Assembly (NCBI RefSeq): GCF_001306115.1
Contig: NZ_LGCL01000022.1
Span: 1-64,000, forward strand
Direction: 5' to 3'
Origin: Ornatilinea apprima
Lineage (GTDB): Bacteria > Chloroflexota > Anaerolineae > Anaerolineales > Anaerolineaceae
DNA length: 64,000 bases
The position numbers and the translations under genes were made by a program. The notes below the pieces were generated by a model. It was not told where the DNA came from. It did no database searches and worked only from the letters and a program-made list of their open reading frames with translations. Below are positions 7,832 to 16,185 of this stretch, piece by piece; the first letter of the stretch is position 1; every line of letters begins with the position of its first letter.

Positions 7832-8416
7832 TTATGCGTTTCCGGCGACTTTCCAATGCAGCACCACCGGTTGAGCGTTGTGTGGAATTTGTTGAAACAC
7901 TTCTTCAAAGGCGATCTGCCTGTTCAGGCATACCAGGGTGGCAATTACCAACCCGTGGGTAACCACCAGCACGGGCTGGCCGTTGTGATGGCGCGCAATG
8001 GCATCCATCGCCTGGCTGGCGCGGCCGGCAATCGAGGCCACATTTTCGGCCTGCTCACCGGGCGGGGGCACATTGAACGGGTCGCGCCGGCGTGCTTCCA
8101 CCAGGTCGGGGTAGCGCAGGGGAATTTCCTCGGCCAGCATGCCTTCCCATTCCCCCAGGTTGGCCTCGCGGATGCGCGGCTCGGCTTGCAGCGGCAGGTT
8201 CAGCCGCTCGGCCACCGCGCTGGCAGTCTGCATGGCGCGCGAAAGCGGACTGCTGTAAACGGCCTGAAAGGCCTTACCGGCTGCGGCAAGGCTGCCGGCC
8301 AGCTGCCGGGCCTGCTGGCGGCCGGTTTCATTTAAGGGAATATCCGACTGCCCCTGAAAGCGGCGCTCCATATTCCAATCGGTTTGGGCGTGGCGCACCA
8401 GCCAGATCTCGGTCAT
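7832..8416 (-). CDS. Histidine phosphatase family protein
   Basis: A 194-residue phosphoglycerate-mutase-like phosphatase. The phospho-histidine motif LVRHAQTDWN is at residues 6-15; the second arginine lies in SPLSRAMQTA, the acid-base Glu in REANLGEWEG and the second histidine in VVTHGLVIA. The family removes phosphate from sugars, phosphoglycerate derivatives or cofactors; the closest kin by eye are GpmB/CobC-type enzymes. A GAGGAGG ribosome site supports the ATG at 8416. It is the first gene of a pair with the GH13_18-like gene. A second paralogue in this window (46948-47535) lies beside a glucosyl-3-phosphoglycerate synthase. Confidence 0.85.
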   Translation of the reverse strand: MTEIWLVRHAQTDWNMERRFQGQSDIPLNETGRQQARQLAGSLAAAGKAFQAVYSSPLSRAMQTASAVAERLNLPLQAEPRIREANLGEWEGMLAEEIPLRYPDLVEARRRDPFNVPPPGEQAENVASIAGRASQAMDAIARHHNGQPVLVVTHGLVIATLVCLNRQIAFEEVFQQIPHNAQPVVLHWKVAGNA

Positions 8417-8625
8417 CAAAAACAGCCTCCTCTTGCGCCGGATGGATCCGGTTGTGAGAATATCCTTCGAATTTTACCCCTAAATCACCCATTCCATTGG
8501 GTGCCCGCATAAGAAATTTTTAACTCGCTGGTAGTGGGACGATGAATTCGCTAAATTCAGCCTGGCTTGTCCAATTTTATGACATTTACCCCCCGATTCG
8601 ATGACAAACGGCAATGCCGCCAGCG

Positions 8626-8655
8626 TTGACAATTTGGCGAGATTCATGCTATTCT
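8626..8655 (+). promoter_or_regulatory. Sigma-70-type promoter for ferredoxin
   Basis: TTGACA at 8626-8631, 18 bases, then TATTCT at 8650-8655 with an extended -10 TG at 8647-8648. The predicted start is near 8662, about 38 bases before the ferredoxin ATG. Confidence 0.65.
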
Positions 8656-8699
8656 TTTGCCAGCAATGACTGTCAAAAAATTTGAAAGGATGGTTTGAC

Positions 8700-8876
8700 A
8701 TGGCTTATATTATTGATGCAGACGAGTGCATCGCTTGCGGTGCTTGCGAAGCGGATTGCCCGGAGAACGCGATTTCTGAGGCCGATGGCTACTATGTGAT
8801 CGACCCGGCGCTGTGCAAAGACTGCGGCAACTGCGCGGATGTTTGCCCCACCGGCGCTGCCCACGAAGTCAAGTAA
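8700..8876 (+). CDS. 2[4Fe-4S] ferredoxin
   Basis: A 58-residue bacterial-type ferredoxin. The two cluster motifs are [12 protein letters not shown] (about residues 10-21) and [12 protein letters not shown] (about 39-50), each with the CxxCxxCxxxCP pattern that binds a [4Fe-4S] cluster. It is a soluble low-potential electron carrier, as expected in an anaerobe. GAAAGGA lies ten bases before the ATG at 8700; an in-frame TTG at 8682 is ignored. It is monocistronic, with its own promoter and a following hairpin. Confidence 0.95.
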   Translation: MAYIIDADECIACGACEADCPENAISEADGYYVIDPALCKDCGNCADVCPTGAAHEVK

Positions 8877-8896
8877 TTGTTGTTTCTCTTACCCTT

Positions 8897-8935
8897 CCCA
8901 TTCCCCTTTTCTGCCTGGCAGCGAAGGGGAATGGG
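8897..8935 (+). terminator. Terminator-like hairpin after ferredoxin
   Basis: A perfect 12-bp inverted repeat (CCCATTCCCCTT at 8897-8908 with its complement at 8924-8935) around a 15-base loop, followed by CGTTT. The T tract is weak. Confidence 0.6.
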
Positions 8936-9036
8936 CGTTTAAGCGGGGCTTTTCACCCTGACCACTTGACCAGATTTTCCCCGCCCTTCTCCACGCCAAG
9001 CATTTTTGAAATCAGATTCATGGTAAACTCGCTTTG

Positions 9037-11430
9037 ATGATGGACGAGAAAACGCTCAAAACCCTTGAGTTCCCCAAAGTGCTGGAGCGGCTGGCTGCTT
9101 ACGCGGCCTTCAGCTATTCGGCGGCGCTGGCGCGCGAACTGCGCCCCACTACCGACCGGCAGGAGGTTCTGGAGCGCCAGGCGCGCACCACGGAAGCGCG
9201 CCACCTGCTCAGCGTTCACGATGAAATTGGGGTGGGCGGCGCGCGCGATGTGCGCCCCCAGGTGGAACTGGCCCGCCGGCGCGGCGTGCTGGAAGCCCCC
9301 GACCTGCTGGAGATCAAGAACACGCTCATCGCCGCCCGCGAGCTGGCGCGCAGCGTGGAGCGCCAGGAGGCACCCTACCCCCAATTGCAGGCCATTTCCG
9401 CCCGCCTGGCCCCACCGCCCGGCGTGGTGGACGCGATTTCCCAGTCCATCTCTGATCGCGGTGAGGTGCTCGACAGCGCCTCGCCCAAGCTGGCTGCTAT
9501 CCGCCGCGAGCTGAAAACCGCACACGAGCGCCTGCTCTCGCGCCTGGAGCGCATGGTCAACGACGCTGATACCGCCCCCATGCTGCAAGAGAATCTCATC
9601 ACTCAACGCAACGGGCGCTACGTTATCCCCCTGCGCGCCGAGTTTAAGGGGCGCATCCGCGCCATCATCCACGACCAGTCTTCCTCAGGGGCGACCCTGT
9701 TTGTGGAGCCGCTGGCTACCGTGGAATTAAACAACCAGTGGCATGAGCTGCAATTGGCCGAGCGCGACGAAGAGCGCCGCATTCTGGCCGAGCTGACCTC
9801 CCGCATCGGCCTGCACGCCGAGGCCATCCAGCAGGTGGTAGACGCCCTGGCTGAGTTCGACCTGGCGCTGATGTGCGCCAAATACGCCGACGACCTGGAC
9901 GCCTGCGAGCCGGTGCTGGAGCCTTTCCGCGAGCAGGAAAATCACCCCGGCAGCACGCTGCTGCTTTACCAGGCGCGCCACCCCCTGCTTGACCCGCAAA
10001 AAGTGGTGGCGATTGATGTGGATTTGTTTGAAAAAACCTTCGCGGTGGTCATCACCGGCCCCAACACAGGCGGCAAAACGGTTACCCTAAAAACCGTGGG
10101 CCTGCTGGTGCTGATGGCGCAGAGTGGTTTGCACATTCCCGCCCAATCCGGTTCCAAGCTGAGCGTGTTCGAGAATTTGTTTGCCGATATTGGCGACGAG
10201 CAGTCTATTGAGCAGTCGCTTTCCACGTTTTCCGGGCACATCACCAACATCATCCGCGTGTTGGAGGCTGCCGACCAGCGCTCGCTGGTGCTGTTTGATG
10301 AGTTAGGCGCGGGCACCGATCCGCAGGAAGGCGCCGCCCTGGCGCGCGCCATTCTGCAGCATTTGGTGCGCCGGCGCATCACCTGCATGGTGGCCACCCA
10401 TTACCCCGAGTTGAAGGCCTACGCCCACGGCGCGCCGGGGGTGGTGAACGCCAGCATGGAGTTTGACGTCAAAACCCTGCGCCCCACCTATCACCTTAAT
10501 ATCGGCCTGCCGGGGCGCTCCAACGCCCTGCTCATCGCGCAGCGATTGGGCATGCCCGGCGATATATTGAAAGCCGCCCGCACGGTGATTGACCCGGATG
10601 AACTGCGCGCCGAAGACCTGCTGGATGAAATTCACCACCAGCGCGACCGCGCCCGCCAGGCGCGCGCCGAAGCCGACGAATCCCGCCGCGAGGCCGAGAA
10701 AATCCGCGCTGAGCTGGCCAATCGCCTGGAACACATTGAGGATGAACGTCTGTCCATTCTGGAGAAAGCCCGCCAGCAGGCGCAGAATGAAATTGCCGCC
10801 CTGAACCGCGAGGTGGAAGACGCCCGCCGCGCCCTCAGCCGCACCCGCCAGCCTGTTGAGGATATCCGCGAGCTGCAGGATAAAGTGGAAAAATTGGAGG
10901 CTGAAACCACCCAGCCCGTTGAGCGCCGCCGCACGTTAAAAACCCCCGAGGCGCGCCCGCTGCGCGCTGGTGATAAGGTGCATGTGCGCAGCCTGGGCAT
11001 GGACGGTAAAGTAGCCGCGATTTTTGACAGCGAGGTGGAGGTGCAGTTGGGTTCGCTGCGCGTGCGCGCGCGCATCGCCGATCTTCAACGGCCTGGCGAG
11101 GTGGAAAAGCCCGCCCCCGAGCCGGAAAAGAAGCGCGCCAGCGGTCCTTCGGCCGCCCCTGAGAATGTCTTTTACCCCTCGCCCGGCATGGAGTTGGACC
11201 TGCGCGGCCAGCGCGGTGAAGACGCCCTGGAAGAGCTGGACCGCTACCTGGAAAAAGCCTATCTGGCCGGCCTGCCCTTTGTGCGCATCATCCACGGTAA
11301 AGGCACTGGTCGCTTAAAGGAACTGGTGCGCAAAGCCCTGCGCCGCGCCGAGCATGTGAAAAGCTGGATGGTGGCAACCGAGCCGGAAGGCGGCGACGGC
11401 GTAACCGTGGCACACATGGTTACCGAATAG
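9037..11430 (+). CDS. mutS2: Endonuclease MutS2
   Basis: A protein of about 797 residues with the full MutS2 plan: an N-terminal lever/clamp region beginning LKTLEFPKVLERLAAYA, a P-loop ATPase domain with GPNTGGKTVTLK near residue 340, the ABC-type segment LSTFSGHITNI, Walker B SLVLFDELGAGTDP, a long charged coiled coil (about 520-640) and a C-terminal Smr nuclease domain (LDLRGQRGEDALEELD, IIHGKGTGRL). MutS2 binds branched DNA and split ribosomes and is not a mismatch-repair MutS. Tandem ATGs at 9037 and 9040 follow a TTG; the ribosome site is weak, so the exact start is open. A terminator follows. Confidence 0.95.
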   Translation: MMDEKTLKTLEFPKVLERLAAYAAFSYSAALARELRPTTDRQEVLERQARTTEARHLLSVHDEIGVGGARDVRPQVELARRRGVLEAPDLLEIKNTLIAARELARSVERQEAPYPQLQAISARLAPPPGVVDAISQSISDRGEVLDSASPKLAAIRRELKTAHERLLSRLERMVNDADTAPMLQENLITQRNGRYVIPLRAEFKGRIRAIIHDQSSSGATLFVEPLATVELNNQWHELQLAERDEERRILAELTSRIGLHAEAIQQVVDALAEFDLALMCAKYADDLDACEPVLEPFREQENHPGSTLLLYQARHPLLDPQKVVAIDVDLFEKTFAVVITGPNTGGKTVTLKTVGLLVLMAQSGLHIPAQSGSKLSVFENLFADIGDEQSIEQSLSTFSGHITNIIRVLEAADQRSLVLFDELGAGTDPQEGAALARAILQHLVRRRITCMVATHYPELKAYAHGAPGVVNASMEFDVKTLRPTYHLNIGLPGRSNALLIAQRLGMPGDILKAARTVIDPDELRAEDLLDEIHHQRDRARQARAEADESRREAEKIRAELANRLEHIEDERLSILEKARQQAQNEIAALNREVEDARRALSRTRQPVEDIRELQDKVEKLEAETTQPVERRRTLKTPEARPLRAGDKVHVRSLGMDGKVAAIFDSEVEVQLGSLRVRARIADLQRPGEVEKPAPEPEKKRASGPSAAPENVFYPSPGMELDLRGQRGEDALEELDRYLEKAYLAGLPFVRIIHGKGTGRLKELVRKALRRAEHVKSWMVATEPEGGDGVTVAHMVTE

Positions 11431-11451
11431 CCTGCCGGTTCTCATCCCCGC

Positions 11452-11478
11452 GCTGCCGCCGATGCGGCACGCTTTTTT
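11452..11478 (+). terminator. Intrinsic terminator after mutS2
   Basis: A stem centred on TGCCGC/GCGGCA (11454-11459 with 11464-11469), with a bulge and two more pairs, followed directly by six T (11473-11478). Confidence 0.75.
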
Positions 11479-11664
11479 AATCGTGGTCATTTTTCCCGCT
11501 GCTGCATGAAAAAGAAAAGGCTGATTGTGCGTTCCCCTATACACAACCAGCCTCTTGGCGCAGGTCCCCTTTGTCTGCGTCCCGGTATTTCTTTCAAGTA
11601 ATCGCTATGACTACATCATATTCAAGGGGCGTAGACAGAACATAGACATCGCAATCCAATTCGC

Positions 11665-14600
11665 TCATTTTTTGAACAAACTTTTCTCAAACTGGCGCAC
11701 AACAGACTGTAATACCGATTCTGTACTGTTCTGACGTATCATTTCCAGCGATTTTTGTAATAAATCGCGCGCCTTGCGGTGATCTGCGTCTTCTTCAGGC
11801 AGACATTGATACAACACACGTTGGGCAAGAAACCGCACCCAAAAATTCTCGCATTGATCTTCGCTCGTTAAAAAGCTGGCAAGCTGCTGTTTCACCTCGT
11901 CCAACTGCCCGCGGTTGAAGGCCAGGCGGGCGCGCAGCATCTGTACCGTCATCGGCAGGGTGGCCAGTTGGCGGTCTTTAGCTTCCTGCTCCATCTGTTC
12001 AAGCTCAGTTTCTTCAACCGGCGCGACCTGACCTGAATGGGCCAGATAGACGAACCTGGCAACTCGCGCCATCAGGTAAATGGCCCCCAGGCCGTTCTCC
12101 CGCGCCAGGTTGATGGCTTTTTCCAGTGTTTCCTGGCCAATTTCCACACTGCCAGACTCCAGCCGGGCCATACCCAGACGCGCCATGCTGTTCAAGGTGA
12201 GGGTATGATCTGTGCCCGTCTTCACACCCATTCCGTAATACCGGCAAGCCTGGTCTAAATCTCCGGCAATGCGGTAAATATCACCCAATAAACAGTTCGC
12301 TTCACTCAATACATCGGAATAATTCCATTCCCGGCCGATCTCCAGCGCTTTTTGGGCGAATTTCCAGCATTCATCCAGGCAGCCGCTGGCAAACCGCACC
12401 CGGCCCGCTACAGCATACAGCCAGCCGGCGGCGTGATGGATTTGAGCCGTTTCGGCCTGGTGAATGCCGTTCATCGCCTCTCGGTAGGCGGATTGGTAAT
12501 CTCCCAGGTAATAATAGATTTGCGCCAGTACCGAGCGCGAGCGCAGGGCAATCAGCGGGAAATATTCATTCAGGCTTTCTTTCAGCGCGGTCTGGGCGTG
12601 CGGCAAGGCCAGGGCGGGCCAGCCCGTTTGTAGGAAAAGAATGGACAACCAGGTTTCCACATTCAGCCGCACTGTCTTTAAGTCTCTGTGGGTTGATGTT
12701 TGTGCCAATTGAATGGCCTTGTTCAGCGATTCGGCCGCTTCCGCATAGCGGTAGGAATGGACCAATAAGATTCCCTGGCGCAGCAGCGCTTTGGTTTTCT
12801 CCAGCACATGCTCCGATGATTCCAGCAAAGCCAGGGCGCGTTCCAGGTAAATCAGACCTTCTGACATCCGGTGATGGAGCAGGTTCTCAACCGCTTTGCC
12901 GCTCAGCGCGCTGCCCACCAACAAACGGCTGCCGCGTTCCTGCCCAATGCGTTCCAGCGTGTGATAGGCCGTGGCGACGGTTTCCTTGTCTTCCAGATCG
13001 TAGGCCATTTCACCCCAGGCCGCGTACAGCGATAAAACTTCTTCATCGGTAAAAAGGTGTTCCTGCTGCCGCATCAGGTGGTCGGCGCGTGTGTAGGCGG
13101 AATAGGCGCTGTGCTGCGAATACAGGCGGCGGGCGTAATTGGCCGCTTGCAGCCAGTAGTGGAAGGCGCGCTGGGCTGCCCCACCTGCCTCAAAATGGAC
13201 GGCCAGAGCTGCTGAGCGGTTAATGCCCACCTGCCCCTGCCGTTCCATCGCCTGGGCGATATGCAGATGAATCAGCCGCCGCCGCGCCGCGCTCAGGTCC
13301 TGGATAATCAATTCGCGAATTTTTTCGTGAACAAACTTATACGCCCCAGGCACCGGGTATTGCGGGTCGGATTGAATCACGTAATGCCGTTCCAACAATT
13401 CCAACGCCGAGGTCACTTGCTCGGGGCTTTGTCCGGTGGCGGCCTCCAACAGGCCTGGCTCAAAAGAAGACCCGATCAACGCGGCGGTCACCAGGATTTG
13501 CTGCTCTGCCATTTGCAGCGTTGCCAGCCGGTCACGGATGAGCATGCGCATGCTGCCGGGAATGGGGGTTTCGCGCAGCTGCTCGGCGAAATCTTGTTCG
13601 TTAAATGAACGGACCGAAAGCGCTTTTAAGATTTCAATCAGAAACAGGGGGTTGCCGCCCGTTTCTTGCGCCAACTGCGCGCTGACGGTTTCTCCAATAT
13701 TGGAGCCCAATAAATAGTTGGCCAGGTCGCTGATTTCTGGCCTGGTGAGGGGTGGAATTTCCAGAGACGTATACGCCCCATAAAACGGCGCCGAACGCAG
13801 AAAGTTCTCCAAAGCTGGGTGATGCACGTCTTCGCGGCGCGCCAGCATCAGATGATGGCCATTGTTAAAAAAGCCTTTTTCACCCAGATAATCTAAAAAC
13901 GCCAGGGTATCCACCTCCGCCCAATGCGCGTCTTCCAAAACAATGCAAATCTCTCTCTCCGCGCTGGTCAGCAGCAGTTGGCGGGCAGCCTCGAAAATTA
14001 AGAAGCGGTTTTCTGCCCCTTTCATCTCAACCGATCTCAGCTCCGGGCGCCAATCTTCCAGCTCTGGCACCAGCGAACAAAGCTGCGCTGCCCAATACGA
14101 GTCAAATTCCATCCAGGTGTCTTGGTTAACACTACGCCGCAGCGCCTCGCCCAGCGGCATCAGCGGCAGATCCGTCTCATTGGGGTTGCTCTGCAAAACA
14201 AACAGGCGTGGTATGCTCTCCATACGCTGGAAGAATTCGTACAAAAGGCGGGTTTTTCCAATGCCGGCCTCACCGGTTATACAAATCACTTGGTTGGCCT
14301 GGTAAAGCAGTTTTAATTGGTTCAGCAGCGCTTGCCGCCCAACATAGGGCGTGCGGATGGGCATGGAGACCGGCCACTCAAAGCGGGGTTTGCTCAGGGG
14401 CTGGGTACTGGCGTGATGTTTGTCGCAGTATTCTTTCAGACTGGGTGGCATTTCCTCATAGGCGTTGTTTTCCAACAGACTGCGCAGGTAGCGGCAGTAA
14501 TTGGCGGCCTCTCCGGTGCGGCCCAATTTATCCAGGCACGCCAGCATCATCGCGTGCAGGTCAAAGTTAAATTCATCCGTCTCCAGGGCGGCGCGCAAAT

Positions 14601-15186
14601 AGCGGATGGAAACCTCTGGCGCGTTGGCTAAAAAGAAGTGCCGCGCCAGCCGTTCCAGCAGCGTCAGGCGCAGCGACTCTAACTCGTTGGTGGTTAAGAT
14701 GGCCCACTGTTCAAATTCCCAGGTGGAAGGCAGGCTGGAGCCGGCCAGGAAGCGGTCAGAACGCCATAAACCGACCGCTTGTTCCATTTGCTGCACCACG
14801 TCCGCGTCCAGCGGCTGGTAATACGGAGTTTGCTCGCATGCTTGCAGCACGCTGGCGGCCAACCTGCGGAACTCAACCACGTCCACAAAGACTTTTTCCG
14901 GGTTGAGCGCCACAAAATCGCCCTGCGATAAAACCGCGCCTTCAACCGGCAGCTGGCTGCGCAGTTTGCTGATCATGTCGCGCAGATTCGCGCGCGCTTT
15001 GGTCTCTGGTTCGTCTGGCCAGAACAACACCAATAGATCTGACCGCCCGGTGTGCTGACCCTGGCAGGCCAGGAAGAAGAGCGTCGAGCGTACCGTTCGC
15101 CGCTGAATCTGAAGCGGCTCACCGTTCACCAGAATGAGCGGTGAGCCTAGCAGAAGAATTTGAACCGGTTGTTCATTCATTGTCAT
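11665..15186 (-). CDS. SARP/BTAD-type transcriptional regulator with AAA/STAND ATPase and TPR repeats
   Basis: A cytoplasmic regulator of about 1,173 residues. Residues about 1-95 look like an OmpR-type winged-helix domain (VQILLLGSPLILVNGEPL, then FFLACQGQHTGRSDLLVLFW), followed by a BTAD domain (about 100-250). Next comes an ATPase of the STAND/MalT kind, with Walker A GEAGIGKTRLLYEF near residue 305 and a Walker B-like IVLEDAHW near 420. The C-terminal half (about 650-1170) is helical, TPR-like repeat. Such proteins sense a signal through the repeats and activate transcription. Two starts are possible (15186 or 15180), both after GGGGGA. It stands alone, so its target is not evident; the divergent lipoprotein gene at 15340 is one candidate. 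Confidence 0.88.
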   Translation of the reverse strand: MTMNEQPVQILLLGSPLILVNGEPLQIQRRTVRSTLFFLACQGQHTGRSDLLVLFWPDEPETKARANLRDMISKLRSQLPVEGAVLSQGDFVALNPEKVFVDVVEFRRLAASVLQACEQTPYYQPLDADVVQQMEQAVGLWRSDRFLAGSSLPSTWEFEQWAILTTNELESLRLTLLERLARHFFLANAPEVSIRYLRAALETDEFNFDLHAMMLACLDKLGRTGEAANYCRYLRSLLENNAYEEMPPSLKEYCDKHHASTQPLSKPRFEWPVSMPIRTPYVGRQALLNQLKLLYQANQVICITGEAGIGKTRLLYEFFQRMESIPRLFVLQSNPNETDLPLMPLGEALRRSVNQDTWMEFDSYWAAQLCSLVPELEDWRPELRSVEMKGAENRFLIFEAARQLLLTSAEREICIVLEDAHWAEVDTLAFLDYLGEKGFFNNGHHLMLARREDVHHPALENFLRSAPFYGAYTSLEIPPLTRPEISDLANYLLGSNIGETVSAQLAQETGGNPLFLIEILKALSVRSFNEQDFAEQLRETPIPGSMRMLIRDRLATLQMAEQQILVTAALIGSSFEPGLLEAATGQSPEQVTSALELLERHYVIQSDPQYPVPGAYKFVHEKIRELIIQDLSAARRRLIHLHIAQAMERQGQVGINRSAALAVHFEAGGAAQRAFHYWLQAANYARRLYSQHSAYSAYTRADHLMRQQEHLFTDEEVLSLYAAWGEMAYDLEDKETVATAYHTLERIGQERGSRLLVGSALSGKAVENLLHHRMSEGLIYLERALALLESSEHVLEKTKALLRQGILLVHSYRYAEAAESLNKAIQLAQTSTHRDLKTVRLNVETWLSILFLQTGWPALALPHAQTALKESLNEYFPLIALRSRSVLAQIYYYLGDYQSAYREAMNGIHQAETAQIHHAAGWLYAVAGRVRFASGCLDECWKFAQKALEIGREWNYSDVLSEANCLLGDIYRIAGDLDQACRYYGMGVKTGTDHTLTLNSMARLGMARLESGSVEIGQETLEKAINLARENGLGAIYLMARVARFVYLAHSGQVAPVEETELEQMEQEAKDRQLATLPMTVQMLRARLAFNRGQLDEVKQQLASFLTSEDQCENFWVRFLAQRVLYQCLPEEDADHRKARDLLQKSLEMIRQNSTESVLQSVVRQFEKSLFKK

Positions 15187-15322
15187 TATTCCCCCAGAAT
15201 AGAATGGATCCGCATTAAATAATATTACCTCATTCACGCGCGTTTTTTCAAATTAGAAAAAAATCTTGTGATGGTTTGATAAAATGAAGCGCCTTCTTCA
15301 TTTTTAGCTTAACCAGCCAGAG

Positions 15323-15339
15323 TATAATACTTCCAGTTT
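15323..15339 (+). promoter_or_regulatory. -10 element giving a very short leader
   Basis: A perfect TATAAT at 15323-15328 ends eleven bases before the ATG at 15340, leaving a 5' leader of about four bases. No ribosome-binding site is present between them. Confidence 0.6.
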
Positions 15340-16182
15340 ATGTTGAAAATCTTTTCTACTTCTGCGCAAGGGCGCAGCCCTGCAAAAATACGCGCCATTC
15401 TGGGTCTGATCGTGGTGATCTGGCTGGCTGCTTGCGCGCCGCAGCCCCTTCCATTGGAAGAGGTGCTGCCCAGCGCCACGCCGTCACCGCAGCCCACTGC
15501 CACGATTGTCTGGTTCCCGCCCACCGACACGCCCACCCAACTGCCCACACGCGCCATCACCCCCACCCCCGACCGCATGGTCGCCCTGGGAGATATGCTC
15601 GTCCAGGATGGTTTCGCCCAACAAAAGAGTTGGACCACGCTGAGCAGCGCGGACGGTAATATTGCCTTTGGCAACCAGGAGCTGTCGCTGGCGGTGGCCA
15701 GCCCGCGCATTACCCTGAAAAGTCTGCGCGCTGGCGATATCTACTCGGATTTTTATATGGAATTGACCGCCCAGGTGAACCTGTGCCGCGGCGAAGATGC
15801 CTACGGCGTGCTGGCGCGCGCCGCGTCGGAATACAACGCCTACCGCTTGTGGGTGCGCTGTGATGGTCAACTGCGTCTGGAACGCCTGCGCAACGGCGAA
15901 GTTGCCCTGCTGAAAGACTGGACGCCTTCCGGCCAGGTGCGTCCCGGCGCGCCGGTAACCAACCGCATCGGCATTCTGGCCAGCGGCGATGTGCTGCGCG
16001 TGTTTGTGGACGGTGTTTTTCAGTTTGAAACCCGCGACCCGGTCTGGCAATCGGGCACGTTTGGCGTGCTGGCCCGCTCCAGCGGCGAGACGTCCGTCTC
16101 GGTCAGCTTTCGTGATCTAAGCGTTTACAGCCTGGAGGGCGCCGCCATCCCCGCCGCCGCGCTGACGCCCACTCCGAATTGA
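15340..16182 (+). CDS. Predicted lipoprotein with LamG/concanavalin-like domain
   Basis: A 280-residue exported protein. A basic stretch and hydrophobic segment end in the lipobox WLAAC (lipid-attached Cys near residue 32). A Pro/Thr-rich linker follows (PSATPSPQPTATI), then at about 85-265 a beta-rich module whose pattern (LVQDGFAQQKSW ... GVLARA ... YRLWVRCDGQLRL ... IGILASGDVLRVFVDG) matches 'domain of unknown function / LamG-like' modules of Chloroflexi lipoproteins. The same module is present in the truncated protein at the right end of the window. It is probably displayed on the outer face of the membrane; ligand unknown. There is no ribosome site, but a -10 box lies close upstream. Confidence 0.75.
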   Translation: MLKIFSTSAQGRSPAKIRAILGLIVVIWLAACAPQPLPLEEVLPSATPSPQPTATIVWFPPTDTPTQLPTRAITPTPDRMVALGDMLVQDGFAQQKSWTTLSSADGNIAFGNQELSLAVASPRITLKSLRAGDIYSDFYMELTAQVNLCRGEDAYGVLARAASEYNAYRLWVRCDGQLRLERLRNGEVALLKDWTPSGQVRPGAPVTNRIGILASGDVLRVFVDGVFQFETRDPVWQSGTFGVLARSSGETSVSVSFRDLSVYSLEGAAIPAAALTPTPN

Positions 16183-16185
16183 TTT

